DNA of 64,000 bases from Saccharothrix algeriensis (GCF_016907655.1 NZ_JAFBCL010000001.1:5118001-5182000); one strand, 5' to 3'. Numbered from the stretch's first letter, positions 1 through 11,209 are shown. The notes: generated by a model not told the origin, from the letters alone. Numbers and translations are program-made.

Positions 1-1
1 G

Positions 2-343
2 TTCGACGAGGTGGACGCCGGCGTGGGTGGGCGCGCCGCGGTGGAGGTCGGCCGGCGGCTGGCCCGGCTCGCGCGCAGCCACCAGGTCATCGTGGTGACC
101 CACCTGCCGCAGGTCGCCGCGTTCGCCGACCGGCACCTGGTGGTGGACAAGACCGCCGACGGGGTGCTGACCCGCAGCGGCGTGCGGGTGCTGGACGACG
201 CGCAGCGCGTGGTGGAGCTCGCGCGGATGCTGGCGGGCATGGACTCCACCGACACCGGGCGCGCGCACGCCGAGGAGCTGCTGGCGGCGGCCAAGGCGGA
301 CAAGGCCGGCGCTCCGGTGGTGCGGCGGAAGAAGAAGCGGTGA
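2..343 (+). CDS. recN: DNA repair protein RecN, C-terminal end (partial)
   Basis: This is the C-terminal part of an SMC-like ATPase that acts in double-strand break repair. The open frame runs in from the left edge. The first visible residues, FDEVDAGVGG, match the RecN Walker B/D-loop region, and VVTHLPQVAAFAD follows, as in the ATPase head domain that completes the nucleotide site. Only about 113 residues of a protein usually near 580 are present. The lysine/arginine-rich tail RRKKKR ends at a stop that overlaps the GTG of the next gene. The position upstream of steA, mctB and pyrG matches the order in mycobacteria, which supports the name. Confidence 0.9.
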   Translation, partial: FDEVDAGVGGRAAVEVGRRLARLARSHQVIVVTHLPQVAAFADRHLVVDKTADGVLTRSGVRVLDDAQRVVELARMLAGMDSTDTGRAHAEELLAAAKADKAGAPVVRRKKKR

Positions 344-945
344 GCGGGCGGGCGGTCGGCGTGCTGCTGGTCGTGGCCGCCTCGGTCACGGCGGTCGTCG
401 CGACGTTCCAGCCGCTGAGCTGGGTCGGCACCCGGCTGGGCGCTCACCCGGTGGGCTTCACCACGACGGCCTGGGACACGGTCAGCGATCCCCCGGACCT
501 GGCCGCTCGCATCGAGACCGCGCAGCTGGGCGTGCCGATCGTGATAGCGGCCGTGCTGCTGGCGATCGCGGCGGCGTTGGTGTTCCTGCCCGCGCACCAG
601 CGACGGGTCGGCCGGTACCTGGCGGTGGCCGCGTCCGGCCTGCTCGGCGGGGCGGTGTGGGCGACGTCCGCGGTGGTCCGGGCGTCGCTGGCGGAGGACG
701 AGCGGACGCGCGGGACGATCGAGTACGAGTCCGGTCCGGGGCTGTGGCTGCTGCTGGCGGCGGTCGCGGTCGCCGCGGTGGGCACGGTGTTGCTGCACTC
801 CGACCCGGTCCCCGCGCCGGTGGGGGTGGTCGTGCACCGGCTCGACCCCGAGCCGGACGACGACGCGGACACGCCGCCGTTCGGCATCCCGGTCGCCGTG
901 CTGCCCGAGGAGCGGCCCGTGCCGCCCGAGGGGGAGGCGCGGTGA
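340..945 (+). CDS. tandem membrane protein paralog 1
   Basis: A 201-residue membrane protein I cannot name. About four hydrophobic segments are visible, near residues 5-23, 67-85, 94-115 and 134-152. The protein ends in an acidic tail (EPDDDADTPPFGIPV). The GTG start overlaps the recN stop by 4 bp, so the genes are translationally coupled. The next two genes share the size, the membrane layout and the acidic [DE]-rich TPPxGxP tail, so the three look like a local triplication. An envelope role is only a guess, based on position next to steA and mctB. Confidence 0.8.
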   Translation: MSGRAVGVLLVVAASVTAVVATFQPLSWVGTRLGAHPVGFTTTAWDTVSDPPDLAARIETAQLGVPIVIAAVLLAIAAALVFLPAHQRRVGRYLAVAASGLLGGAVWATSAVVRASLAEDERTRGTIEYESGPGLWLLLAAVAVAAVGTVLLHSDPVPAPVGVVVHRLDPEPDDDADTPPFGIPVAVLPEERPVPPEGEAR

Positions 946-1544
946 CCCGGCGCGTCGCCGGGGTCGTCGCCCTGCTGGTGGCGGCGCCGACGGTGGTGGT
1001 GGCGACGTTCCTGCCGCTGTACGCGCAGCAGTGGCTGTCCTCCGCGGACGACCGCATGACCGTCTGGCAGACGGCGTGGAAGGTGGACAGCGACCGGGAC
1101 GAGGTGGTGTTCACCCACGAGGAGCTGTTCGGGGTGCCGTTGGTCGCGGCGGCGGCGTTGCTGGTGCTGGGCGCGGCGCGGGTCGGGGCGATGTGGGGCC
1201 GGCTGGTGGCGTTCGGCGGCGCGGCGCTGCTGCTGGGCAGCGCGTGGACCGTCGCGCACCTCGCCGTCGCGGCTTACCTGCGGGGGCAGTCCGGTGAGGG
1301 CCTGACCGTCACCACGACCTTCGGGCCGGCGCTGCCGCTGCTCGGGCTGGCGTGCGCGGCGGCCCTGGGGGGCGCGCTGGCGGTGCAGGAGTGGCCGCGG
1401 CGCGCGCCCGCGCCGGCGGGGCCGGTCGTGTACCGGGTGGACGGGGACGACGACACCGACACGCCGCCGCTCGGCCTTCCGCTGGGGCCGGCCGCGGAGG
1501 GCCCGGGTCCTCCCGGGTCGCCCGGCGCCCGGGGCGACGCGTGA
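942..1544 (+). CDS. tandem membrane protein paralog 2
   Basis: A 200-residue membrane protein paralogous to its two neighbours. I chose the GTG at 942 because it overlaps the previous stop as GTGA, and it starts VTRRVAGVVALLV, a short basic stretch followed by a hydrophobic segment. Further hydrophobic stretches lie near residues 66-82, 87-112 and 123-150. The segment VQEWPRRAPAPAG and the tail YRVDGDDDTDTPPLGLP recur almost unchanged in the third copy. No known domain is recognised. The frame stays open upstream of 942, but that extension is out-of-frame reading of paralog 1. Confidence 0.8.
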   Translation: MTRRVAGVVALLVAAPTVVVATFLPLYAQQWLSSADDRMTVWQTAWKVDSDRDEVVFTHEELFGVPLVAAAALLVLGAARVGAMWGRLVAFGGAALLLGSAWTVAHLAVAAYLRGQSGEGLTVTTTFGPALPLLGLACAAALGGALAVQEWPRRAPAPAGPVVYRVDGDDDTDTPPLGLPLGPAAEGPGPPGSPGARGDA

Positions 1545-2164
1545 GCCGTCGGGTGCTCGGGGCGGTGCTGCTGGGCGCGGGCGGGGTGCTGGCGCTCGTC
1601 GGGACGCTGCTGGACCTGTACCGGCTCGAAGGGCCCGCCGGCGCGCCCCCCGGCACGAGCTTCACGTTGACCGCGTGGCGGATCGCCTTCGAGGCCGGCG
1701 CGGGCGGCGGTCCCGTGCCGCGGACGCCGCAGTGGGGGTACGCGCTGGTGCCGGCCGGTGGGCTGGCCGTCCTCGGCGCGGTGCTGCAGTTCCGGTCGCC
1801 GGTGCTCGCGGCGGTGGGGCGGTTCGCGGCGGTGGCGGGTTTCGGCGCGCTGGCGGCCACGACGTGGTCGGTCCACACGACGGTGACGACGCTGTTCGGC
1901 GGCGCCTTCCCGCCCGCCGGCTACGCCGACCGCCTGGGGCCCGGCCTGTGGGCGTTCGCCGCCGCGTGCCCCGTGCTGCTGGCCGGCGCGCTGCTGGTGC
2001 AGGAGTGGCCGCGGCGCGTGCCCGTGCCGGCCGGCGCGGCGGTCCACCGGGTCGACGGGGACGACGACACGCCGCCGTTCGGCATCCCGGTCCCGACCGA
2101 CCTGCCTTCCCGTCCGGGTGAAGGACGTCCCCCGTCCGAGGGTAATCCGTCCACTGTGGAATGA
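1541..2164 (+). CDS. tandem membrane protein paralog 3
   Basis: A 207-residue membrane protein, the third copy in the row. It starts at the GTG overlapping the preceding stop (VSRRVLGAVLLGAGG). It carries about four hydrophobic segments and the shared C-terminal block VQEWPRRVPVPAGAAVHRV followed by DGDDDTPPFGIPVP. After this gene there is a 75-bp gap before steA, so the triplet probably belongs to the recN transcript. The function is unknown. The conservation of the cytoplasmic-looking acidic tail in all three copies suggests a shared binding partner. Confidence 0.8.
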   Translation: MSRRVLGAVLLGAGGVLALVGTLLDLYRLEGPAGAPPGTSFTLTAWRIAFEAGAGGGPVPRTPQWGYALVPAGGLAVLGAVLQFRSPVLAAVGRFAAVAGFGALAATTWSVHTTVTTLFGGAFPPAGYADRLGPGLWAFAAACPVLLAGALLVQEWPRRVPVPAGAAVHRVDGDDDTPPFGIPVPTDLPSRPGEGRPPSEGNPSTVE

Positions 2165-2239
2165 CGCCGGGGCTGACCTGGCCGGACCTCTCGGCGTGTT
2201 AGCCCGGAACCGGCGGCGCGGTGGGCCACCATCGGTGGC

Positions 2240-3424
2240 ATGAAGTTCTCCGGGTTGCTCAGCCGCGCGAACCACGAACTGCCGGGCGTCACCGGCATCG
2301 CGCGGGTCGACCGCCGCACGGGTGACCTGCTGCGGCGGCTCAGCCCCGGCGACATCGCCGTCCTGGACCACCTCGACATCGACCGCCGCACCGCCGAGGC
2401 GCTGCTCGCCGCCGGGGTCGTGGGCGTGGTCAACGCGTCGCCGTCCATCTCCGGCCGGTACCCCAACCTCGGGCCCGAGCTGCTGGTCGAGGCCGGTGTC
2501 CCGCTGATCGACGGGGTCGGCACCGGTGTCCTGCGCGCCCTGAAGGACGGCGTGAAGCTGCGGCTGCACGACGGCGCGGTGCACGTCGGCGACCGCGAGG
2601 TGGCGCGGGGCGTCGAGCAGAGCGCCGAGTCCGTCGCCGACGCGATGATCGAGGCCAAGGCCGGCATGTCGGCGCAGCTGGAGGCGTTCTCCGCCAACAC
2701 CATCGAGTTCCTGCGCCGCGAGCGCGCGCTGATCCTCGACGGCGTGGGCGTGCCCGAGGTGTACGTGCCCATCCGCGACCGGCAGGTGCTCGTCGTCGCG
2801 GGCGGCCCCCGGCACGCCGAGGAGCTGCGCGGGCTGCGCAAGTACATCCGCGAGCACCGGCCGGTGCTGGTGGGCGTCGACGCGGGCGCGGACACCCTGC
2901 ACGACGCCGGGTACACACCGGACGTCATCGTCGGCGACCCGGACGGCATAGGCACGCGCACGCTCAAGGCGGCCGCGGAGGTCGTGGTGCCCGCGCACAC
3001 CGACGGCCACGCGCCCGGCCTGGAGCGCATCCAGGACCTGGGCATCGGCGCGGTGACGTTCCCGGCGTCGGGCAACGCCGAGGACCTGGCGCTGCTGCTG
3101 GCCGAGGCGCACGGCGCGTCGCTGATCGTGACCGTGGGCCTGCGGGCCGGGCTGCGCGAGTTCCTCGACCGGGGCCACTCGGGCTCCAACCCGTCGACCT
3201 TCCTGACCCGGCTCCGGCTCGGCGGCAAGCTCGTCGACGGCGAGGCGGTCGCCACCCTGCACCGCGGCCGGGTGTCGCTCGGGGCGATCTGCCTGCTGGT
3301 CGGCGCGGCCGTGGCGGCGATGGTGGCGGCGCTGGCGGTGTCCGGGGTGGGGCAGGTGCACGTCGACGCGGCGGTGGACGGGGTGCGGTCCGCCGTCGAC
3401 TGGCTCAAGGGGTTCTTCTCGTGA
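2240..3424 (+). CDS. steA: SteA-like putative cytokinetic ring protein
   Basis: A 394-residue protein of the Rv1697/SteA family, described in corynebacteria as a septal protein acting with SteB in cell separation. The fold resembles thiamine pyrophosphokinase: a glycine-rich DGVGTGVLRAL region near residue 90 and VDAGADTLHDAGYTPDVIVGDPDGI near residues 213-237 are visible. A single hydrophobic segment near residues 351-372 (AICLLVGAAVAAMVAALAVSG) predicts a C-terminal membrane anchor. The ATG follows a clear 75-bp gap. The stop overlaps the next gene by 4 bp, as in the mycobacterial Rv1697-Rv1698 pair. Confidence 0.85.
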   Translation: MKFSGLLSRANHELPGVTGIARVDRRTGDLLRRLSPGDIAVLDHLDIDRRTAEALLAAGVVGVVNASPSISGRYPNLGPELLVEAGVPLIDGVGTGVLRALKDGVKLRLHDGAVHVGDREVARGVEQSAESVADAMIEAKAGMSAQLEAFSANTIEFLRRERALILDGVGVPEVYVPIRDRQVLVVAGGPRHAEELRGLRKYIREHRPVLVGVDAGADTLHDAGYTPDVIVGDPDGIGTRTLKAAAEVVVPAHTDGHAPGLERIQDLGIGAVTFPASGNAEDLALLLAEAHGASLIVTVGLRAGLREFLDRGHSGSNPSTFLTRLRLGGKLVDGEAVATLHRGRVSLGAICLLVGAAVAAMVAALAVSGVGQVHVDAAVDGVRSAVDWLKGFFS

Positions 3425-4359
3425 TCACGATGCGCTACCACCTCATCTCCATCACCGCGGTGTTCCTGGCGCTGGCCGTCGGGGTGGTGCTGGGGTCGAC
3501 CGCGATCAGCAGCCGGTTGCTGTCCGGGGTGACCGACGACAACTCGCAGCTGGGCAGGCAGGTCGCCGAGCTGCAGGCCGAGCAGAACGGGCTGACCGCG
3601 AGGCTGGCCGAGAGCGATCGCTTCGCGAGCTCCATCGGGCCGCTGGCGGTGCGCGGGGCGCTGGCGGAGCGGACGGTGGTCGTGGTGACGACCGCGGACG
3701 CGAAGCCGAACGACCGGGACGCCCTGGTCGAGCTGCTGCGCGGCGCCGGCGCGACGGTGACCGGTGAGCTGCAGCTGACCGACTCCTTCACCGATCCGCG
3801 CAAGGCGGACCAGCTGCGCGACCTGGTGGCCCGCCTGCAGCCGGCGGGGACCAGGCTGCCGACCGGGGCGGACCCGGGCACGCGCGCCGGTGGTCTGCTG
3901 GGGGCGTTGCTGCTGCTGGGCGAGGAGGACAACCGGGAACAGGCGACACCGGACGAGATGGCGGCGGCGATGAGCGGCCTGGCGACGGCCGGGTTCGCCA
4001 AGCCGGGGGAGGGGTTGCGGCCGGCGCAGCTGGCGGTCGTGCTGACCGGTGGGGCGGTGGACGGCGACTCGGCGAGCGACCGGGCGGCGCTGGTGGCGCG
4101 CTTCGCGACGCAACTGGACCGGTCGGGGGCGGGTGCGGTGCTGGCCGGGAGCGAGGGGTCGGCGAACGGGACGGGGGCGGTCGGCGTGGTGCGGGCGGAC
4201 ACGGCGGCTGCTTCGGTGTTGTCGACGGTGGACAACGCGGGGATGGCGACGGGGCGGGTGGTGGTCGTGCTGGCGCTGCGCGAGCAGGCGGAGGGGCGGG
4301 CGGGGCGGTACGGGGTGGCGGGCAACGCGGAGTCGGTGGCGCCGGGCATCGTCGGGTGA
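3421..4359 (+). CDS. mctB: MctB/SteB-family envelope protein (copper transporter family)
   Basis: A 312-residue protein of the Rv1698 family. The mycobacterial member (MctB) was linked to copper export, and the corynebacterial one (SteB) to cell separation with SteA. The N-terminus MRYHLISITAVFLALAVGVV forms one membrane segment near residues 4-28, followed by a coiled coil near residues 38-65 (LGRQVAELQAEQNGLTARL). The rest is probably extracytoplasmic. The GTG start overlaps the steA stop as GTGA, so the two are translated together. Database products vary between 'copper transporter' and 'SteB'; the sequence alone does not decide the role. Confidence 0.8.
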   Translation: MITMRYHLISITAVFLALAVGVVLGSTAISSRLLSGVTDDNSQLGRQVAELQAEQNGLTARLAESDRFASSIGPLAVRGALAERTVVVVTTADAKPNDRDALVELLRGAGATVTGELQLTDSFTDPRKADQLRDLVARLQPAGTRLPTGADPGTRAGGLLGALLLLGEEDNREQATPDEMAAAMSGLATAGFAKPGEGLRPAQLAVVLTGGAVDGDSASDRAALVARFATQLDRSGAGAVLAGSEGSANGTGAVGVVRADTAAASVLSTVDNAGMATGRVVVVLALREQAEGRAGRYGVAGNAESVAPGIVG

Positions 4360-4740
4360 GGTCTTGTGGTTGGGGGGCGGGTCGTGTGGTCGGGGTTTGG
4401 GGTGGGGCGTGTCGGGGCCGGAGTGGGGTGGGAGCTTGGCGGGCGGTATCGGGTTCGGTGTTTTCGACGCCGAATCCGGTGCCGGGTTCCGCGTCGAATC
4501 AGAATGCGAAACCCAATTCGGTGACGTTTGAACCCGTGGTCGAACAACCATCGGAGAAGTGAACGCGAGCTGCCACTTTTCGAACCTCCCGTTCGTTGCC
4601 GTAAATAAACGGATCCGGCCCACGGCACCCCACGTCCCGCCCGCCCCGCCTCCGACCCTGAGGCCCGAGCGAGCCCGAGGCGACCAGGGTGACGAGGCGA
4701 GCGGTCGCCGGGCGAGCCGGCGGCGTCCGGGGGTGGGAGC

Positions 4741-5280
4741 CGGGGACGGGAGCTGAAGGTCGGGAGCTGAAGGTCGGGAGCCGAGGACCTGAAGACCGAG
4801 AACCAGAGCCGAGGCGCAGGGGTCAGGACCGGGGACGGAGCCTGATCCAGGACGAGCGGGGTCCAGGGCGAGTGGGGTCCAAGGCGAGTGGGACTCGGCG
4901 CCGGCGATCGGGGCAAGGGGGCAAGACCTGGGATCGGGACCTGGGATTGGGGCGAAGGATCAGGACTTAGGCATGAGGACCGGAATCAAGGACCGGGACC
5001 ACGGCCGGGATTGAGGGCCGGAGTCGGGGGCCGGAGTCGGGGGCCGGAGTCGGGGGTCGGAGTCGGGGTCGGGGATCGGGGTTGGGAATCGGGCCGGATG
5101 CCGGCGCCGACCACTTAACGGAACCGGGTCGAGGAGTGGGAGGCGAGAGCTTCCCGCGTCGGGGAGTGTCCCGCGTTGAGTGGGCTGCGTTCATCGGGGT
5201 GGGCCGTCCTGCGTTGGGACGGCGTGTCGGGTCGGGTCGGGCCGTGTCGGGTCGGGTCGGTGTGTCGGGGTGTGCCGCCT
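4741..5280 (+). repeat. degenerate G-rich tandem repeats in a 1.35 kb gene-free tract
   Basis: The stretch from 4360 to 5707 holds no gene I can support. Short open frames exist, but their codon pattern and composition look random. Within it are several low-complexity repeats: GGTCGGGAGCTGAA copies at 4745-4785, three to four copies of GGGGCCGGAGTCGG around 5010-5075, and GTGTCGGGTCGGGTCGG copies at 5220-5270. A small AT-richer island at 4585-4615 contains CCGTAAATAAACGG. The strong G bias of the plus strand over about 1 kb is unlike the flanking genes. No terminator or promoter stands out except close to pyrG. Confidence 0.5.
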
Positions 5281-5707
5281 GATCGCGTGCCGGGTCAGCG
5301 TGTCGGGAGCGGCTGAGCCGGAGACGGCGGGAGTGGGCGGGCTCAAGGTCGGTGGGTGGCGCTGGTTCCTGTTGTGGCGCAGGGGTGGTTCGTCGGGGGC
5401 GGCGGGGGCCGTGGTGGTGGGGGTGGGTCGTGGGTGGAGGCCGGCGGGTGGGGCCGGGGGTGGGACTGCGGATGGGACCGCGGATGGGGTGGCTGGTGGG
5501 GTGGGTGGTTGACCGGTGGAGGTACCGGTGGAGGTGGGGTGGTGGCCTGCTGGTGGGCCCGTGGTGGTGGGGTTGGTGGAGCTAGGCCATCTGAGTGATG
5601 CGGTACCGGACCACCAGCGCGCTCGGTGACTGGTGGCGTGTTAGCGTTAGGGCCCGTGGACAGGGCCGGTTGCCCTGCGGAACTTCAGACCACGGGGAGC
5701 CTCCTTG

Positions 5708-7392
<1,685 letters not shown>

Positions 7393-7396
<4 letters not shown>

Positions 7397-8007
7397 GGCA
7401 CGAGTTCGAGACCGTCTCCTCGCGGGACGTGCACGTGGGCCGGGTCGTGGCGCTGCGGGTGGACGAGGTCGCCATGCCCGGTGGCGGGACGGCGCGGCGC
7501 GAGGTCGTCGAGCACCTGGGCGCGGTGGCCGTGGCGGCGGTGGACCCGCAGGGCCGGGTGACCCTCATCCACCAGTACCGGCACCCGCTGGGCAAGCGGA
7601 TCTGGGAGCTGCCGGCGGGGCTGCTGGACTCGGCCTCGGAGCAGCCGCTGGAGGCGGCCCGGCGCGAGCTGGTGGAGGAGGTCGGGCTGGCGGCGCGGGA
7701 GTGGTCGACGCTGGTCGACGTGGCCGCCTCGCCCGGTTTCACCGACGAGGTGGTCCGCGTGTTCCTCGCCCGCGACCTGTCGGAGGTCGAGCGGCAGCAG
7801 ATGGGCGACGAGGAGGCCGACCTGGAGGCGCGCCGGTTCCCGCTGGACGAGGCGGTGGCCATGGCGCTGGCCGGGGAGATCGTGAACGGCGCGGCGGTGG
7901 CCGGGCTGCTCGCGGCCCAGGCGGTGCTCGCCGGGCGGGCTCAAGCGCGGCCCGCCGACGCGCCGTTCGCGGACCGGCCGACCCGGTTCGCGGCGCGCGG
8001 CGACTGA
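7393..8007 (+). CDS. Nudix hydrolase, ADP-ribose pyrophosphatase type
   Basis: A 204-residue Nudix enzyme, probably an ADP-ribose or similar nucleoside-diphosphate pyrophosphatase, equivalent to Rv1700 by position and family. The Nudix box is visible near residues 75-98: [12 protein letters not shown], then [13 protein letters not shown] with the REUxEExGU metal-binding core. The GTG start at 7393 overlaps the pyrG stop; the longer open frame upstream is out-of-frame pyrG. The N-terminal [18 protein letters not shown] segment is typical of the ADPRase subgroup. Confidence 0.9.
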
Positions 8008-8145
8008 GGTCCCGGGGTTCGCGCGGGAGGGCCGGGTCGGGCCCGGTCCTCCCCGTCACCGGCCCTGCCGGTCCCTCGAACGCGTGAACACCGGGCTGCC
8101 GAGGCCGTGCCCGGGACCGCCGCCGCCCCGGGCACAATGGCGGGC

Positions 8146-8517
8146 ATGAGCGTGCTCAAGCCGGTCGCCGTCGCGGTCGGGGCGGTGGTGGCGTCGGCCG
8201 GGTTGCTGGTGTTCGACCCGAACGGGCCGGGGTCGCTGTGGCCGCCGTGCCCGCTGTTCGTGCTGACCGGCATCCAGTGCCCGGCCTGCGGGTCCACCCG
8301 GATGGTGCACGCGCTGCTGCACGGCGACGTCGCCGCCGCGTTCCACTTCAACGCCGTCATGCTGGTCTTCGGGCTGCCGATGCTGGCGTGGCTGTGGCTG
8401 CGGTGGTTCCGGGCCGCGCGGCGCGGCGAGCGGACCGCGCCGCTGACCGCGCGGGTCGGCCGGCCGGTGGCGGTGCTCGCCGTCGTCTGGGCGGTGGTCC
8501 GCAACCTAGTCGCGTAG
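8146..8517 (+). CDS. DUF2752 membrane protein
   Basis: A 123-residue membrane protein of the DUF2752 family, whose function is unknown. The family signature is clear: CPLFVLTGIQCPACGSTRM, then HALLHGDVAAAFHFNAV, with three cysteines near residues 36-51 that could bind a metal or form a disulfide. Three hydrophobic segments flank it. The start is the ATG at 8146; another ATG at 8137 would add three residues. It overlaps the convergent TM2 gene by 12 bp at the 3' ends. Confidence 0.85.
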   Translation: MSVLKPVAVAVGAVVASAGLLVFDPNGPGSLWPPCPLFVLTGIQCPACGSTRMVHALLHGDVAAAFHFNAVMLVFGLPMLAWLWLRWFRAARRGERTAPLTARVGRPVAVLAVVWAVVRNLVA

Positions 8518-9153
8518 CCGGCGGCCCTGGCTGTCGGTGCCGCCGTTGACCAGCAGGACGATGCCGTCGACCAGCGACCAGATGCCGCAGCCGCCGCAGG
8601 TCAGCAGCTGGGCGATGCCGATGGCCGTGTCGCCGATGTAGAACCGGCCGATGCCGAACGGCAGCACCAGCTGCAGGACGCCGGCCGCGACGCGGGACTT
8701 GTCCGACAGCGGCCGGCCGGTCAGCGGGTCCACGCCGAAGGGCGCGTTCGGGTCGAAGCCCGGCGGCGGGTACCCGCCGGGGCCGGGTGGCGGGTACCCG
8801 CCGTAGCCGGGCGGGGGCGTGTAGCCCGGCGGCGGGGCGGTGTGGCCCGGCGGCGGGGCGTAGCCCGGCGGCGGCGTGTAGCCCGGTGGGGTGGTGTAGC
8901 CCGGCGGCGGGGTCGCGTGGTCGGTGGGCGGCACGTAGTGCGTCCGCGGCGGCGACGTGAACTGCGGGTGAGGCTGCGGCAGGTCCTGGAACAGGGCCGA
9001 CAGCTCCCCGGCGGTCTGGGCCGCCGTCGCGTAGCCGACCCGCTGCTCGTACTCCCCGATCTCCAGTCGACCCGCCGCGAAGTGGTCGTTGAGCGCGCTG
9101 ATCGCCTCTTCGCGCTGCTGGTTGCCGATGCGCACCTGGTGGGGTTCCGACAC
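8506..9153 (-). CDS. DUF1707 and TM2 domain protein
   Basis: A 215-residue protein with three parts. Residues ~7-58 form a DUF1707 domain (IGNQQREEAISALNDHF, then GRLEIGEYEQRVGYA). Residues ~65-140 are a low-complexity PPGY/PPG repeat region. The C-terminal ~65 residues are a TM2 domain, with two membrane helices around LVLPFGIGRFYIGDTAIGIAQ and GIWSLVDGIVLLVN. Such proteins are thought to sit in the cytoplasmic membrane; their function is unknown. I chose the GTG giving VSEPHQVRIGN. The 3' end overlaps the convergent DUF2752 gene by 12 bp. Confidence 0.85.
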   Translation of the reverse strand: MSEPHQVRIGNQQREEAISALNDHFAAGRLEIGEYEQRVGYATAAQTAGELSALFQDLPQPHPQFTSPPRTHYVPPTDHATPPPGYTTPPGYTPPPGYAPPPGHTAPPPGYTPPPGYGGYPPPGPGGYPPPGFDPNAPFGVDPLTGRPLSDKSRVAAGVLQLVLPFGIGRFYIGDTAIGIAQLLTCGGCGIWSLVDGIVLLVNGGTDSQGRRLRD

Positions 9154-9221
9154 GACCTGAACGCTAACAGCACGCGAGGTCCCGTCCGGCCGGAACGCGC
9201 CGGCCGACCTACGCTGACCTG

Positions 9222-10331
9222 GTGCTGGTCGGGATTCCACGTGAGGTGAAGAACCAGGAGCACCGGGTGGCGATCACGCCCGCCGGTGTGGTCGAGCTGG
9301 TGCGCCGCGGGCACGAGGTGCTGGTCGAGGCCGGTGCGGGGGAGGGCAGCGCGATCCCGGACGTCGAGTTCCTGGCCGCGGGCGCCCGGACCGCGCCGAC
9401 CGCGGACGACGTCTGGGGCGCGGCCGAGCTGGTGCTGAAGGTGAAGGAGCCGGTCGCCGAGGAGTACCACCGGATGCGGCCCGGCCAGGTCCTGTTCGCC
9501 TACCTGCACCTGGCCGCGGACGCCGCGTGCACGCGCGCGGTGGTGGCCGCCGGGATCGACGCCATCGCCTACGAGACGGTGCGGTCGGCGGACGGCTCGC
9601 TGCCGCTGCTCGCCCCGATGAGCGAGGTGGCCGGGCGGATGGCGACCCAGGTGGGCGCGCACTGCCTGGAGCGCAACCAGGGCGGGCGCGGGGTGCTGCT
9701 GGGCGGTGTGCCGGGCGTGCCGGCGGGCAAGGTCGTGGTGCTCGGCGCGGGCGTGGCGGGCGGGAACGCCGCCGCGGTCGCCGTCGGGTTCGGGGCGGAG
9801 GTCGTGGTGCTGGACACCGACGTCGACCGGCTGCGGCGGCTCGACCACGCCTACCGGGGCCGGCTCGGGACCGTCACGAGCAACGCCTACGAGGTGGAGA
9901 AGGCTTGCCGGTGGGCGGACCTGGTGATCGGCGCGGTGCTGGTGCCCGGCGCGAAGGCCCCGACGCTGGTGAGCAACCACCTGGTGTCGACCATGCGGTC
10001 GGGTTCGGTGCTGGTCGACGTCGCGATCGACCAGGGCGGCTGCTTCGCCGACTCGCGGCCCACCACGCACGACGACCCGACGTTCCGGGTGCACGACTCG
10101 GTGTTCTACTGCGTGGCGAACATGCCCGGCGCGGTGCCGCACACCTCGACGTGGGCGCTGGCGAACGTCACACTGCCCTACGTGGTCGCGCTGGCGGACA
10201 AGGGGTTCCGGCGGGCGGTGAGCGAGGACCCGGCGCTGGCCGGGGGCGTGACCGCGGTGCGCGGCACGATCGTCCAGCCCGAGGTGGCCAAGGCGCACGG
10301 GCTGCCCCACGCACCCCTGGCGCAGCTGTGA
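9222..10331 (+). CDS. ald: alanine dehydrogenase
   Basis: An NAD-dependent alanine dehydrogenase interconverting L-alanine and pyruvate plus ammonia. The 369 residues match the usual length. [20 protein letters not shown] is the family N-terminus. LKVKEP (substrate-binding lysine, residue ~74) and the histidine of YLHLAAD (~95) are present, as is the Rossmann motif [17 protein letters not shown] near residue 170. The GTG at 9222 follows a 68-bp divergent region shared with the TM2 gene. The stop overlaps xerD by 4 bp. Confidence 0.95.
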   Translation: MLVGIPREVKNQEHRVAITPAGVVELVRRGHEVLVEAGAGEGSAIPDVEFLAAGARTAPTADDVWGAAELVLKVKEPVAEEYHRMRPGQVLFAYLHLAADAACTRAVVAAGIDAIAYETVRSADGSLPLLAPMSEVAGRMATQVGAHCLERNQGGRGVLLGGVPGVPAGKVVVLGAGVAGGNAAAVAVGFGAEVVVLDTDVDRLRRLDHAYRGRLGTVTSNAYEVEKACRWADLVIGAVLVPGAKAPTLVSNHLVSTMRSGSVLVDVAIDQGGCFADSRPTTHDDPTFRVHDSVFYCVANMPGAVPHTSTWALANVTLPYVVALADKGFRRAVSEDPALAGGVTAVRGTIVQPEVAKAHGLPHAPLAQL

Positions 10332-11209
10332 GGGACGTCGTGAAGGCTTTCCTGGACCACCTGGCCGTGGAGCGCGGCACCGCGCGCAACACCCTGGAGT
10401 CCTACGCCCGCGACCTGCGCCGCTACACCGAGCACCTGGCCGCGCGGGGGATCACCGCGCCGGCGCAGGTCACCGAGGCGGTGGTCGGCGACTTCCTGGC
10501 GGGCCTGCGCGAGGCGGGCCTGGCCGAGTCCTCCGCCGCCCGCGCCCTGGTCGCCGTGCGCGGCCTGCACCGGTTCGCCCACCTCGAAGGGCTCGCCGCG
10601 CACGACCCGGCGCGGGAGGTGCGCCCGCCGACCCCGCCGCGCCGGCTGCCCAAGGCCCTGCCGGTGGACGACGTGCTGCGGCTGCTCGACGTGCCCGCGA
10701 GCCCGCGCGACCGGGCGCTGCTGGAGCTGCTGTACTCCAGCGGCGCGCGGATCTCCGAGGTCGTGGGCCTGGACGTGGACGACGTGGACACCACCGAGCG
10801 GACCGTGCTGCTCGACGGCAAGGGCGGCCGGCAGCGGCTGGTGCCGGTGGGCCGCCCGGCGCTGGCCGCGCTGGAGGGCTACCTGGTGCGCGCCCGGCCC
10901 GCCCTGGTCAAGCGGGGGACGCCGGCGCTGTTCCTCAACGCCCGCGGCGGCCGGCTGTCGCGCCAGTCGGCGTGGCAGGTGCTCAAGACCGCCGCGGAGC
11001 GCGCGGGCATCGCCGCGCAGGTGTCCCCGCACACGCTGCGGCACTCGTTCGCCACGCACCTGTTGGAGGGCGGCGCGGACGTGCGGGTGGTGCAGGAGCT
11101 GCTCGGCCACGCCTCGGTGACCACCACCCAGGTCTACACGCTGGTGACGGTCAACACCCTGCGCGAGGTGTACGCGACGGCCCACCCCCGCGCGACCGGT
11201 GGAACATGA
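10328..11209 (+). CDS. xerD: tyrosine recombinase XerD
   Basis: A site-specific recombinase that resolves chromosome dimers at dif. The 293 residues include an N-terminal SAM-like core-binding domain (residues ~1-90) and the catalytic domain. The catalytic residues are visible: R in [12 protein letters not shown], the [11 protein letters not shown] box (H-x-x-R), H in [13 protein letters not shown] and the C-terminal tyrosine of that motif. The GTG at 10328 overlaps the ald stop; a second GTG at 10340 is a weaker alternative. The position near parA/scpAB matches mycobacterial Rv1701, and no mobile-element context is seen. Confidence 0.93.
   Translation: MRDVVKAFLDHLAVERGTARNTLESYARDLRRYTEHLAARGITAPAQVTEAVVGDFLAGLREAGLAESSAARALVAVRGLHRFAHLEGLAAHDPAREVRPPTPPRRLPKALPVDDVLRLLDVPASPRDRALLELLYSSGARISEVVGLDVDDVDTTERTVLLDGKGGRQRLVPVGRPALAALEGYLVRARPALVKRGTPALFLNARGGRLSRQSAWQVLKTAAERAGIAAQVSPHTLRHSFATHLLEGGADVRVVQELLGHASVTTTQVYTLVTVNTLREVYATAHPRATGGT

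Noticed and set aside
4356-4562. 68-codon ORF after mctB
   Set aside because: It overlaps the mctB stop, but its product is Gly/Arg/Trp-rich at first and random later, with no recognisable family and no codon bias.
10328-11209. Integrase of a mobile element
   Set aside because: The protein is a standard 293-residue XerD in conserved housekeeping order, with no attachment site or phage genes beside it.
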